Part shown: one piece after another, positions 1 through 8,177 of the stretch
Numbering within the stretch: the first letter of the stretch is position 1
Layout: every line of letters begins with the position of its first letter
Assembly: GCF_017696055.1 (NCBI RefSeq)
Contig: NZ_JAAORG010000003.1
Location: 1 to 64,000 of the forward strand
DNA length: 64,000 nucleotides
Source of the DNA: Prochlorococcus marinus XMU1406
GTDB lineage: Bacteria; Cyanobacteriota; Cyanobacteriia; PCC-6307; Cyanobiaceae
Reading direction: 5' to 3'
Position numbers and translations under genes: made by a program
The notes under the pieces: model-generated
The model's input: only the letters and a program-made list of their open reading frames with translations
Told to the model about the DNA's origin: nothing
Database searches by the model: none

Positions 1-396
1 AAATGAAGTTTGGACTACAAATGCTAATGGTATTCATACCTCTCATACAGGCTGGATTACAGATGCGCAAGCAGTAGCAGAAGGTTATGAAAATACTTTT
101 ACCAAAGACTTCAATAATGATGGATTGATTTCTGGGGGTTCTTATTATCAATTACTCGGAGATAATGGAGCTGTAACTCTTAAATATAGAAGTAGTCATA
201 GTGGTTGGAATGATGATACTAGTAATCATTGGAATGTTATCGCAGCTAAAAATAATTCATCATCCTTCCAGGTTTTATTTGACGGCACCGCTAAAAATGA
301 GGGGTTAAATGAAGTTTGGACTACAAATGCTAATGGTATTCATACCTCTCATACAGGCTGGATGACAGATGCGCAAGCAGTAGCAGAAGGTTATGA
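1..396 (+). repeat. Direct repeat, 306-bp period, within the Trp-rich protein gene
   Basis: Bases 1-90 recur at 307-396 with a single mismatch (T58 against G364), then the copies diverge. The period of 306 bp equals 102 codons, so one complete protein module is duplicated in frame. Near identity at the DNA level, in a protein otherwise free to drift, points to recent duplication or gene conversion. More copies probably lie upstream of the window. Confidence 0.9.
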
Positions 397-445
397 ATCC
401 ATATTTAACTTAGATATTAATAATAATGGCTCAATAGGTATTTGA
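2..445 (+). CDS. 3' end of a large repeat protein with Trp-rich domains (5' partial)
   Basis: The frame is open from the first bases of the window, so only the C-terminal ~147 residues of a longer protein are seen. The visible part has a Trp-rich module (YQLLGDNGAVTLKY, then GWNDD..NHWNVIAA, then FQVLFDG, then EVWTTNANG). It resembles the Trp-rich C-terminal domain described from Synechocystis (W_rich_C type). After each module comes an Asp/Asn/Gly loop (DFNNDGLIS, DINNNGSIG), which looks like a calcium-binding EF-hand or dockerin-like loop. The family assignment is from memory of motifs; a secreted or surface role is inferred. It stops at TGA 443-445. Confidence 0.7.
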   Translation, partial: NEVWTTNANGIHTSHTGWITDAQAVAEGYENTFTKDFNNDGLISGGSYYQLLGDNGAVTLKYRSSHSGWNDDTSNHWNVIAAKNNSSSFQVLFDGTAKNEGLNEVWTTNANGIHTSHTGWMTDAQAVAEGYESIFNLDINNNGSIGI

Positions 446-510
446 TATTTTTATAGAATAATTGGATTTTTGCAGAAAATCAAATTGAAACCCTATTTAT
501 GCAGATAGGT

Positions 511-562
511 TGTAAGGTGTTTTGGGAGCACTAGGACGCAGGTTCAAATCCTGTCGCCCTGA
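511..562 (+). pseudogene. tRNA-Pro(UGG) 3' fragment (possible attachment-site remnant)
   Basis: An anticodon arm is readable: stem 516-520 with 528-532, and a 7-base loop TTTGGGA with anticodon TGG at 523-525. It is followed by a T arm (stem 538-542 with 550-554, loop TTCAAAT) and the 3' acceptor strand CGCCCTG plus discriminator A (555-562). The 5' acceptor strand, expected to be CAGGGCG about 74 bases before the end, is absent, and bases 485-512 form no D arm. This is therefore the 3' two-thirds of a tRNA-Pro. Such fragments are typical of att sites left by elements that integrate into tRNA genes; that interpretation is inference. Confidence 0.8.
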
Positions 563-585
563 CTCAATCAAATCCAAGTCAAGCT

Positions 586-615
586 AGAGAGTTTTCCAGA
601 CTCTCTCTCTTTTTT
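586..615 (+). terminator. Rho-independent terminator after the tRNA-Pro fragment
   Basis: A 7-bp stem, AGAGAGT (586-592) with ACTCTCT (600-606), is followed by a T-rich run (610-615). It sits just after the tRNA fragment, where a tRNA terminator would be. The rest of 446-922 holds no convincing gene; 620-922 is AT-rich and presumably includes the promoter of the TPR gene at 923. Confidence 0.7.
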
Positions 616-922
616 ATTGTCTGCTACTCTCATAAGCCAAAAGATGCTTAATTGCACTATCCGAATAAAGAACTAAAAGTATCCTTAATTAGTGGTTTTA
701 ATGCTTAAAGGAAAGCTTTTTTTCATTATTTATTGAAAAGTTTGTATCTTTATTCAAAAGATTCTTTGCTGACGTTTAATTTGATTGATGTTTTAGTAAT
801 TTGTAAATCTTCAGAACTCAAACCTTCTTTATAGATAGATGAATTATGAATTTATTATTTAATAAATGTCCTCATTTACTATCATTTAGTTATATCCAAA
901 GTAAATTTCGCAAATATATTAG

Positions 923-2716
923 ATGGAGGAAAAAAGTAAAAAAGAGACCCTAGCATTTAAAGCCTTGAAAAAAGGCAACTATCTGGAGGCAGAGAATTTA
1001 CTTAGAGAAATTGTTTCAAGTGGAACTAATAATTATTCCGTTTATGGAAGTTTGGCAGTTTTAAGTGGAAAAAAAGGAAATATAGAAAAAATGCTCGAAT
1101 ACTTAACGCACTCAACCAAGCTAAACCCAAAATATGCTGAAGGACATTTTAATTTAGGCATTATTTATTTAAAAAAAGGGGATTTTGATAATGCTGTAAA
1201 TTCCTTTTTAAACACAATAAGAATAAGGCCTGAGGACTCAAATGCTCTAAATATGATTGGAGTAGCTTTTTTTAAAAAAGGAAATATAAAATCATCAATT
1301 AGTTATTATTCAAAGGCAATAGAATTAAATCCCCAGAACGACAAAATCTATAGCAACCTTGCAATTGCATATTCAAAGTCAGGTAATCTTGAAGCTGCTT
1401 TATCAACTTACTTAAAGGCCTTAAAAATAGATTCAAATAGTTTTTCTACACTTTTTAATTTAGGAAAAATTTATCAACAAAAAGGTGATTTAGAAAAAGC
1501 TTTGGAAACTTTCGAAACAATATTAAAGCTCAAAAATGTTAATTCCCTTGATTTGGTGTTCAATGAAATTGGAATTACCCTACAAAAAAAAGAAGATTTT
1601 GATTCAGCTATTAAATCTTACTTAAAAGCAATTAAGCTCAATAAAAATTTAATCCAGGCATACAATAATTTGGGTTATGCTCAATTTGAAATTGAGGATT
1701 TTGATTCCGCTACCTCCAGTTTTTTAAAGGCAATAAAACTCAATCCCAAAAATGCAATAGCTAGAAAAAATTTAAGTAAAATCTTTTTACTCAACGGAAA
1801 TTACAAAGAAGGATTTAAAAATTATGAATACAGGTATAAGCATTCAAACATAAGGATCCTTCCACACGCATCTCCTAACATTCCTATTTGGAGTGGGAAG
1901 GATTCAGAAAGGCCTGATAAGTTATTAATTGTTTCAGAACAAGGTTTAGGAGATACCCTTCAGTTCATGAGATTTTTACCTTTATTAAGAAAAAAAGATA
2001 AAAAGGTTTATTTTTGTGCTCAAGAAAAGCTTCACGGTTTAATCAGAAATTCAAAAATAGACTTGGATCCATTATCGCCAAATAAAGCAAATAAATTTTC
2101 AGAAGGTAAATGGATTCCTTTATTATCACTTCCAAAAATACTTAATTTTCGTCCAAACAATCAACTTATAAAAGCTCCATATATCTATTCTGATGATTAT
2201 TTAATTAATAAATGGAAATTATTATTTTCTAAATATGAAGAAAAAATAATTGGCATTCATTGGCAAGGGAACCCAGAAACTGAGCAAGGAATTCATAAAG
2301 GAAGATCTTTATTACTTAACGAATTTTCAACACTAGCTGAAAATAGTAAATGCAAATTTTTATCATTGCAAAAAGGTTATGGAGAGGAACAATTAAAAGA
2401 TTGCTTATTTAAGGATAAATTTGTTGATTTTCAAAAAGAGGTCAATGAGATCTGGGATTTTGTTGAAACATCATCAATAATTGAAAATTGTGATTTAATT
2501 ATTACTTCAGACTCTGCAGTTGCTCACTTAGCTGCTGGCATGGGAAAAAAAACATGGCTACTACTTCAGAAAATCCCTGATTGGAGGTGGGGTTTAAAAG
2601 GAAGCGATACCTTCTGGTACGAAAACATGGAAATATTTCGCCAAGTTGAAAGAAATAATTGGCGGGAAGTAATGATAAGGGTTTCAATAAGACTAAATAA
2701 TTTTTTAAATAATTAA
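923..2716 (+). CDS. TPR protein with C-terminal glycosyltransferase-9-like domain
   Basis: The 597-residue product has about eight 34-residue tetratricopeptide repeats in its first ~290 residues (recurrent A..LNP.....NLG...K.G....A pattern). A C-terminal domain follows with LLIVSEQGLGDTLQFMR near residue 335 and TSDSAVAHLAAGMGKK near residue 530. These match the sugar-nucleotide side of family-9/heptosyltransferase-like enzymes that are commonly fused to TPRs in cyanobacteria. The role is probably glycosylation of a cell-surface polymer or protein; the acceptor is unknown. ATG at 923 follows AGATGGAGG. It runs into the DUF6165 gene two bases downstream. Confidence 0.75.
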   Translation: MEEKSKKETLAFKALKKGNYLEAENLLREIVSSGTNNYSVYGSLAVLSGKKGNIEKMLEYLTHSTKLNPKYAEGHFNLGIIYLKKGDFDNAVNSFLNTIRIRPEDSNALNMIGVAFFKKGNIKSSISYYSKAIELNPQNDKIYSNLAIAYSKSGNLEAALSTYLKALKIDSNSFSTLFNLGKIYQQKGDLEKALETFETILKLKNVNSLDLVFNEIGITLQKKEDFDSAIKSYLKAIKLNKNLIQAYNNLGYAQFEIEDFDSATSSFLKAIKLNPKNAIARKNLSKIFLLNGNYKEGFKNYEYRYKHSNIRILPHASPNIPIWSGKDSERPDKLLIVSEQGLGDTLQFMRFLPLLRKKDKKVYFCAQEKLHGLIRNSKIDLDPLSPNKANKFSEGKWIPLLSLPKILNFRPNNQLIKAPYIYSDDYLINKWKLLFSKYEEKIIGIHWQGNPETEQGIHKGRSLLLNEFSTLAENSKCKFLSLQKGYGEEQLKDCLFKDKFVDFQKEVNEIWDFVETSSIIENCDLIITSDSAVAHLAAGMGKKTWLLLQKIPDWRWGLKGSDTFWYENMEIFRQVERNNWREVMIRVSIRLNNFLNN

Positions 2717-2718
2717 AT

Positions 2719-3120
2719 ATGAAAAATTACTCTATTAAAAAAAAAATTATTAATGCCCCAATCTCAATTGGAGAGCTCGTAGACAAAATTACCATCCTTG
2801 AAATAAAAAAAAATAAATTACAAAACTCTAAATTGGAAAATGTATTGAAAGAACTTTCTTTTTTGAGAAAATTGATGGAAAAACATCAAATAGAAATAAC
2901 TGAAGATTTATTTGCCCAGCTTAAAGAAATAAACCTAACATTATGGAACATTGAGGACCAAATAAGAATAAAAGAGAAAAACAAAGAATTCGACAATATT
3001 TTTATTGAATTAGCCAGATCTGTTTATTTTAAAAATGATAAACGTGCAGAAATAAAAAAAAGAATAAATCGATTATCTAATTCAGAAATTACTGAAGAAA
3101 AGTCATATGCAGAGTACTAA
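2719..3120 (+). CDS. DUF6165 family protein
   Basis: The 133-residue protein carries the family signature as I recall it: an N-terminal ISIGELVDKITILEIK segment, a central LW.IEDQIR..E segment and a C-terminal FIELARSVYFKNDKRAEIKKRIN segment. It is helical with no signal peptide. The function of the family is unknown. The ATG lies two bases after the stop of the TPR-glycosyltransferase gene, so the two are almost certainly co-transcribed and it may serve the same glycan pathway. Confidence 0.75.
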   Translation: MKNYSIKKKIINAPISIGELVDKITILEIKKNKLQNSKLENVLKELSFLRKLMEKHQIEITEDLFAQLKEINLTLWNIEDQIRIKEKNKEFDNIFIELARSVYFKNDKRAEIKKRINRLSNSEITEEKSYAEY

Positions 3121-3147
3121 ATCCTGAAACCTATATGGTTTGCAATC

Positions 3148-3948
3148 TTAAAACAAATTTAATAAATCGCTTGGTAAATTAGGAAATTTTTTAATTTCTT
3201 CTTTAATAAAATTCTTCATTAATATTTTTTCTTCATCACAAATCTCCATTGCTTTTCCGTAAATAAATTTTTCTTTATTTGGTTTTGTTGGTTGCTGGAA
3301 CATATTGATCTTAAGTTTATGGCATATATATTCAATGGTTTTTTCAAAGTTATTTTTCAATTCCGAATAATTTACTAAAACTATATTCGATGAATTTCTT
3401 GCTGCGTTTTTCGCATCAATTATGTGTGATGCCCATCTCTCAAAATAATTCGTATAATTTTCTATTTGATATCTTTGCGACTGTCCTTTTGGATTAGTTT
3501 TAATAAGTTCTAAAGGTGAACTTAACTTAGGGCCTTCCAACCAATTCCATCTATGCAAAAACTTCCAATAAGAAATAAAAACCTCGTCAGGATTCCTATA
3601 AATGTATATAACCCTTAATAAATTCTTTTTATGGTCTAAAAGACTTAATGGGAAATGGGACTTAATAATACTGTTAACACAGTGAGCACTATATTCATTT
3701 TTACTAATATCCTGTAGAGAAAACAGAAATTTATTCATACTTTCCTTTGAAAAAAAATTAACAACAGAACCCAAAGGCATATAGTCAAAGTTTAAGAATG
3801 GATTAACGGTGTATTCAGTACATTCTGAAATTGAGTTCATCATGAAATGAGTCCCGCTTCTTTCATGAGAACATACCATTAATGGGATCTTTACTTTCTC
3901 AGAACAAGATAATACAAAGCTTGGACCATTGATCTTGTAATTTACCAT
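3148..3948 (-). CDS. Sulfotransferase family protein
   Basis: The 266-residue protein has the 5'-phosphosulfate-binding loop near its N-terminus (SHERSGTHFMMNSI, residues 27-40). A 3'-phosphate-binding segment follows near residue 115 (YIYRNPDEVFISYWKF). These are the two PAPS-binding motifs of sulfotransferases. The substrate is probably a glycan or other surface molecule, inferred from the convergent TPR-glycosyltransferase/DUF6165 pair. The length is normal for the family and it is soluble, with no membrane anchor. The 274 bases between it and the divergent hli gene at 4223 show no gene. Confidence 0.85.
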   Translation of the reverse strand: MVNYKINGPSFVLSCSEKVKIPLMVCSHERSGTHFMMNSISECTEYTVNPFLNFDYMPLGSVVNFFSKESMNKFLFSLQDISKNEYSAHCVNSIIKSHFPLSLLDHKKNLLRVIYIYRNPDEVFISYWKFLHRWNWLEGPKLSSPLELIKTNPKGQSQRYQIENYTNYFERWASHIIDAKNAARNSSNIVLVNYSELKNNFEKTIEYICHKLKINMFQQPTKPNKEKFIYGKAMEICDEEKILMKNFIKEEIKKFPNLPSDLLNLF

Positions 3949-4222
3949 TTCAAAAAAAATTCTTTTGCTATAAAAGCAATATTTTGACTATATATTCATC
4001 ATATTTAAACTATTTCATTCCAACTTTAGGCGGAGCTCACAGGAAGTACTTTGATGTATTTAGTGCCTATTCTTAAAGGGAGGGAAATACTTATATATTG
4101 TTGATTAGAAGTAGCTATATTTTTTTCCCTTGCAATTGTTTAGCGATTAAATAATAAAATGCTTATTTAACCTATTTGGCCTTTTTATTTTTTAATATAT
4201 ACAATATTGATTTCTAATATTA

Positions 4223-4477
4223 ATGATTAAGTTTAAAGATAACTTTTCAAGCGAAAGTTTTTACCCAGATAGTAATTATTATCTTGACCAAGATAATACT
4301 CCTAAAGAGGACTTAATTTCAGAAGATCAAAAATCCAATATGGGTAAAATTTTTGAATGGCCAAATACCTATTGGTTCATTGCTGAAAGAACAAATGGGA
4401 GGCTTGCAATGATAGGTTTCATGGCTGTCATCATTAACTACACCTTATTTGGTTGGATAGCTTATCCAATCCTTTAA
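4223..4477 (+). CDS. hli: High-light-inducible protein (Hli, one-helix LHC-like)
   Basis: The C-terminal half of this 84-residue protein carries the chlorophyll-binding one-helix motif (AERTNGRLAMIGFMAV) followed by a hydrophobic helix ending in FGWIAYPIL. The first ~45 residues form a polar, acidic extension, longer than in minimal Hli proteins. Hli proteins sit in the thylakoid membrane and help dissipate excess light energy or support photosystem assembly. The next ORF begins directly after the stop codon, suggesting a two-gene unit. Confidence 0.9.
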   Translation: MIKFKDNFSSESFYPDSNYYLDQDNTPKEDLISEDQKSNMGKIFEWPNTYWFIAERTNGRLAMIGFMAVIINYTLFGWIAYPIL

Positions 4478-4705
4478 ATGAGTAATTCTAATTTTGACAA
4501 AAATGGTGTAGATAAGTCTGGAACACATTGGCTTCAATATGCTGCTTTTGTTGTAACAGCATTTGCTATTTTTTTTGGCTGGGCATTTTTCAATGATGCC
4601 AATTTCCATCAATTCTCTGTAAAAATATTCAAGTTCTGGAATTGTAATGGATATAACCCATTAAGTTATTGCATGATGCGTTGGAAAGTAAACTTTTATC
4701 CTTAA
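4478..4705 (+). CDS. Small membrane protein, cotranscribed with hli
   Basis: This 75-residue ORF starts on the base after the hli stop. Residues ~18-42 (HWLQYAAFVVTAFAIFFGWAFF) form one transmembrane helix. The last ~30 residues are Cys/Trp-rich and unlike the rest, which could mean a late frameshift. Similar short membrane proteins often follow hli genes in picocyanobacteria, but I do not recognise a named family. A role beside the Hli protein in the thylakoid is inference. Confidence 0.6.
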   Translation: MSNSNFDKNGVDKSGTHWLQYAAFVVTAFAIFFGWAFFNDANFHQFSVKIFKFWNCNGYNPLSYCMMRWKVNFYP

Positions 4706-4807
4706 AAAAGTAGTGGCTACTAGGTCTTATTGTTTGGTTAATTCAAATAGATAAAGGTTAAAAAAGTTTATCTAAAATACAAATCACAAAGATCAATTTT
4801 TAAATAT

Positions 4808-5015
4808 ATGTTTATTGATTCTGGGAAGGTTACTTTTAGATGGGGCAAAGAACCACCTTTGATAACAACAAAAAAGAATTAAAGAAAGATGCAGCTAGAG
4901 AAGAATAGAAAAATTTAATTGCTCAGGCTTGGAGAAGAACTGAGGAAGATTGGAACAAAAAAAAGCAAGGGCTGCTAATCTCTTAATCGGTGGTCAAATA
5001 ATACTCAATTACTAA
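4808..5015 (+). pseudogene. Broken small gene: two frameshifts and one stop
   Basis: Three frames read in succession give one coherent small protein: from ATG 4808 (MFIDSGKVTFRWGKEPPL), a shift near the A-run at 4871-4875 (KELKKDAAREE, then TAG, then NLIAQAWRRTEEDWNKK), and a second shift at the A-run near 4960 (KARAANLLIGGQIILNY, TAA 5013-5015). The reconstructed product would be about 68 residues, acidic-basic mixed, with no recognised domain. Both frameshifts fall in poly-A runs, so sequencing error is a possible alternative to real decay. I see nothing else in 4706-5144. Confidence 0.6.
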
Positions 5016-5144
5016 CTAATGGCGGCGCAAGTATTAAATGTTTCATACTATTTAAGTTATTTCTGCCGAAGTCGAAGAGTATAAATCTTGCATTTTTGCA
5101 ACCCAATTTACTTTAAATTCCCAATTATTTTTATTGGTTTTTGA

Positions 5145-5867
5145 TTAGTCATATGTTTTTGAGGAGTTTTCGAGTAATTCATTTAATTCCAGGATTTCTT
5201 CTTTACTAAGTTCTCTATATTCTCCTGTTGGAACATCTAACTTAATATTCATAATTCTTACACGCTTTAATGATCGTACTCTATACCCTAAAGCCTCACA
5301 CATTCTTCTAATCTGGCGGTTAAGTCCCTGTGTGAGTATTATTTTAAAATTTCTTGGACCCAATTGTTTTACGAAACAACTTTTAGTTATTGTGTCTAAT
5401 ATTTCAACTCCATTACTCATGCTTTTAATAAAGTCGTTATTAATAGGACGATTAACTTTTACAATATATTCTTTTTCATGATTATTTCTTGCTCTCAGTA
5501 TTTTATTTACGATATCTCCATCATTAGTTAAAAAAATCAATCCCTCACTGAGCTTATCTAATCTTCCGATGGGGAAAATTCTTTTAGGATATTTAATGAA
5601 ATCTATGACATTATTGGGTTCTACTTTTCTATCTGTTGTGCAAACAATTCCTACAGGTTTATTAAAAGCTAAGTATATATTTTTTTGTCTCTTTGATTTT
5701 TCTATTCTTTGACCTTTAACTTCGACTTGATCACTTTCTTCTACCTTGGTTCCAATTTCTGGAATTTTACCATTAATGGTTACCTTTCCCTCTAGGATTA
5801 ATCTATCTGCTTCTCTTCTAGAACAATAACCGACTTCACTTAAATATTTATTTATTCTGGTAGACAT
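5145..5867 (-). CDS. rluF: 23S rRNA pseudouridine synthase, RluF type
   Basis: The 240-residue protein has an N-terminal S4 RNA-binding domain (residues ~1-60: INKYLSEVGYCSRREADRL). An RsuA/RluB/RluE/RluF catalytic domain follows. The catalytic motif GRLDKLSEGLIFLTNDG (Asp104) is followed by ILRARNNHEKEY and GLNRQIRRMCEALGY. These are closest to E. coli RluF, which modifies U2604 of 23S rRNA. The position modified in this organism is inferred from family. Confidence 0.88.
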   Translation of the reverse strand: MSTRINKYLSEVGYCSRREADRLILEGKVTINGKIPEIGTKVEESDQVEVKGQRIEKSKRQKNIYLAFNKPVGIVCTTDRKVEPNNVIDFIKYPKRIFPIGRLDKLSEGLIFLTNDGDIVNKILRARNNHEKEYIVKVNRPINNDFIKSMSNGVEILDTITKSCFVKQLGPRNFKIILTQGLNRQIRRMCEALGYRVRSLKRVRIMNIKLDVPTGEYRELSKEEILELNELLENSSKTYD

Positions 5868-6018
5868 TTTGGATGTTTCATTTTTATCTGCACTAAATAA
5901 AATAATTTACTAATCTCCTCATATTTTAGATCGGCTGTCAATTTTAGTTAATATTCTCATTATTGAATTTCAAATTATTTTCATCAAAAATTTCTACCGC
6001 ACAGATTTAACTCTCTTT

Positions 6019-6264
6019 TTAATTCCAATTTTTTTCAATTTTCCTCCATCCTTTAGAAAGTAATCTTTCATAAATTTCTCTAGCTAAATCTATTTCAACA
6101 GAAACTGTATTTGTCATTACTGGTGGTATATTTCCTAATCCCCCCACTATTTTTCCAGTATCTATAAACATATACTCAAAAACTCCATCAATACTCTTAT
6201 CGTTTTTCATAAATCTTTTAACTTCTGACCTATTTGAATTAATCAACCAATAAGATTTAGCCAT
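6019..6264 (-). CDS. Conserved small hypothetical protein
   Basis: The product is 81 residues if it starts at ATG 6264 (MAKSYWLINSN). The frame stays open further upstream, but a start at 6351 would overlap the SRAP gene by 55 bases, so the internal ATG is preferred. It contains a well-ordered globular sequence (KSIDGVFEYMFIDTGK, then VSVEIDLAREIYERLLSKGW) without membrane segments. I do not recognise a family. It lies 32 bases downstream of the SRAP gene on the same strand and may be co-transcribed. Confidence 0.65.
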   Translation of the reverse strand: MAKSYWLINSNRSEVKRFMKNDKSIDGVFEYMFIDTGKIVGGLGNIPPVMTNTVSVEIDLAREIYERLLSKGWRKIEKNWN

Positions 6265-6296
6265 TAATCTAACCTTGGGATAAGTAAGCGTTCCAT

Positions 6297-6935
6297 TTAA
6301 AACAAACTCATTTGAACAGTATCTTTTTTCTTTAGAACATCTACTAGCCACCCATCAGGGGACCAACTCATCATGATTGCAAATAATCCTTTTAATTCAT
6401 CTGCATCTTTAACTTGCTCTGTCCATTGTTCCTCATATCCATTAGGAACGATAACAGGCATGCGGTGATGTATAGGTTTAATTAAATCATTTGGATCAGT
6501 AGTTAAAACGCAGCAACTCTCAAGTTCTGCTCCATCTGGTGAGGTCCACTTACTCCAAATTCCTCCCAACCAAAAAGTCTCATAATTCGCTTTTCGAACG
6601 CGATATTTTTTTTCAAAAAAACCGCTCGCAGGTATTAGGCACCTTTTATGTTTCCAACTTCCACTAAATAATTTTTTTTCTTCTACAGTTTCTGATCTTG
6701 CATTAAATGGCCTTGGTCTGCCCTTATCAAATGGGTCTCTCGCCCAAGGAGAAATAAAGCCCCAAGTCATAAAAGTAGTTTTAATTCTTCCTTCGTTTTT
6801 AATTACAAGAACAGGATCATTAGGTCTTATTAGATTTTGAGTCTCATATTTAGAATCAAGTCCACTTGGATAGTCTTGTTTCATAACCGTTGGCAAATTC
6901 TCAAATTTAGTTTTAAGCTCAAATCTTCCGCACAT
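6297..6935 (-). CDS. SRAP domain protein (SOS-response-associated, YedK/HMCES-like)
   Basis: The 212-residue protein starts with MCGR, leaving Cys2 as the processed N-terminal nucleophile of SRAP proteins. The other catalytic features are present: FNARSE (Asn78, Arg80), a Glu in ASGFFE near residue 108, and HHRMPVI near residue 156. Family members crosslink covalently to abasic sites in single-stranded DNA to protect them. The usual GWYEW-type segment is replaced by GFFEKK. Length is normal. Confidence 0.9.
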   Translation of the reverse strand: MCGRFELKTKFENLPTVMKQDYPSGLDSKYETQNLIRPNDPVLVIKNEGRIKTTFMTWGFISPWARDPFDKGRPRPFNARSETVEEKKLFSGSWKHKRCLIPASGFFEKKYRVRKANYETFWLGGIWSKWTSPDGAELESCCVLTTDPNDLIKPIHHRMPVIVPNGYEEQWTEQVKDADELKGLFAIMMSWSPDGWLVDVLKKKDTVQMSLF

Positions 6936-7126
6936 TGATTTTTAAAATATTTTTAAAACTCACTTAAAAAAAACAGCAAATTTACCTTATTTTAGATCTA
7001 CTTTCAGTTTTCTCAAATAAAAAACAATTTTTTGATCGTAGAAAGTTTTTTATCTAAATAATTAAAAGAAAATATAGATATTGAAAAGCTTCCTCGAATT
7101 TAATTTGAATGTTTCACACTTGAATT

Positions 7127-7273
7127 ATGACAGATCCTATTCTTTATTTATCTATGTTATTGGGACTTGGAGGAGTTTATGTATTAATCACTTCCTTCCA
7201 TGATGATGACGATGGTGATGATGATGGAGAAAAATATATTTATAATCTCGAATACACTAATTTAGTAAAATAG
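7127..7273 (+). CDS. Small membrane protein with acidic Asp cluster
   Basis: This 48-residue ORF runs from ATG 7127 to TAG 7271. It has one N-terminal hydrophobic helix (ILYLSMLLGLGGVYVLITSF), then a striking acidic patch (HDDDDGDDDGE) and a polar tail. The architecture is one membrane span with an acidic, possibly cation-binding loop; function unknown. No recognised family. Confidence 0.5.
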   Translation: MTDPILYLSMLLGLGGVYVLITSFHDDDDGDDDGEKYIYNLEYTNLVK

Positions 7274-7522
7274 TTTATGTGTTTATAAAGTCACATTATC
7301 TACAAAAAGTTAATTTCAAAAACAGGCTCTATTGAAAATTGTTTTATAGAAGTGACAGAAATATTATGCCTCCTCTACTTAATTCAATAAAACATTATAT
7401 TCATTTTTAAATTTAGTTGTTGGTCCTCTTTCCGTATATGCTTGTGCCTTAAACCGTACATTTTTATAAGTCGGTTGATGAGCATGCCTAGTTAGAACTT
7501 AGTAGTAACAGAAATAAATTAA

Positions 7523-7708
7523 ATGCCTTCAACACCGATCAAATCTTGTAATAAATATGTGTTGAGTTACAAAGATTCATCAAATAAGACACATGAAGTT
7601 GGCTTCTACGCACTCGATGCATACGATTGCCTAATGCTTGCGAGAGAATTCAACTCTTACGTACATGAGAATCCAGGATCTGTAATCAGAATCCAACAAA
7701 AATTTTGA
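7523..7708 (+). CDS. Small conserved hypothetical protein
   Basis: The 61-residue soluble protein is rich in aromatic residues (KYVLSYKDSSNKTHEVGFYALDAYDCLMLAREF) and likely folds as a compact alpha/beta unit. No family recognised. It is followed 11 bases later by another small ORF with the Shine-Dalgarno-like GAGGGAATT between them, so the two may form an operon. Bases 7274-7522 upstream hold no convincing gene. Confidence 0.6.
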   Translation: MPSTPIKSCNKYVLSYKDSSNKTHEVGFYALDAYDCLMLAREFNSYVHENPGSVIRIQQKF

Positions 7709-7719
7709 GGGAATTAATT

Positions 7720-7884
7720 ATGAATTTAAAAAGATCACCATTCGCAATTGAAGATAAAAATGCAAGAGATCTTGATAATGCAAAAGATTATCCAACAATT
7801 GCAGATTTAATTAGAGAACAGAAAGTTCCACAAGATGACAGAAATACAGTTCACCATCGTAGAGATTTAGACTCACTCGGTTAG
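7720..7884 (+). CDS. Small charged hypothetical protein
   Basis: This 54-residue ORF runs from ATG 7720 to TAG 7882. The product is highly charged (SPFAIEDKNARDLDNAKDY, then IREQKVPQDDRNTVHHRRD) and lacks hydrophobic segments, suggesting a cytosolic, partly disordered protein. GAGGGAATTAATT upstream can serve as ribosome-binding site. It is probably co-transcribed with the gene ending at 7708. Confidence 0.55.
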   Translation: MNLKRSPFAIEDKNARDLDNAKDYPTIADLIREQKVPQDDRNTVHHRRDLDSLG

Positions 7885-7974
7885 TTACGAGAATGTCTAT
7901 TTACTAATTTATAAAAATTAACGATCATGATAAATGGCATTTGCGATTCATTCACAAGATAATGTTTTCTTCAT

Positions 7975-8118
7975 CAAGTTTTTTTTAGCTCTATAGGCAT
8001 ATATGCATTATCTCTCTTTATTGCATTAATAGCATATCTATACTTTTCAGATTCATCTAACAGGATTTTTATTAAATTGTATTGACTTTCAATTTCTTCA
8101 GAAGAAAATTTTCCCATA
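7975..8118 (-). CDS. Small helical hypothetical protein
   Basis: This 47-residue ORF runs from ATG at 8118 down to TGA at 7975. The sequence (GKFSSEEIESQYNLIKIL, then SEKYRYAINAIKRD) is amphipathic and helical with no signal or membrane helix. No family recognised. It is supported by a coherent heptad-like pattern and absence of internal stops. Confidence 0.45.
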
Positions 8119-8177
8119 AAAAATTTCTACTACGCTTTTATTTTAGATCAACAGTCAAACATTCAAAAGATTAACTA

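Noticed and set aside
486-562. Complete tRNA-Pro gene
   Set aside because: The 5' acceptor strand and D arm are absent; only the anticodon arm onward is present, so it was called a fragment.
2502-2687. Minus-strand 61-codon ORF inside the TPR-glycosyltransferase gene
   Set aside because: It lies wholly antisense to a well-supported domain and has no protein-like features.
7274-7522. Short frames such as ATG 7364
   Set aside because: Stops after 14 codons and no coherent continuation in other frames.
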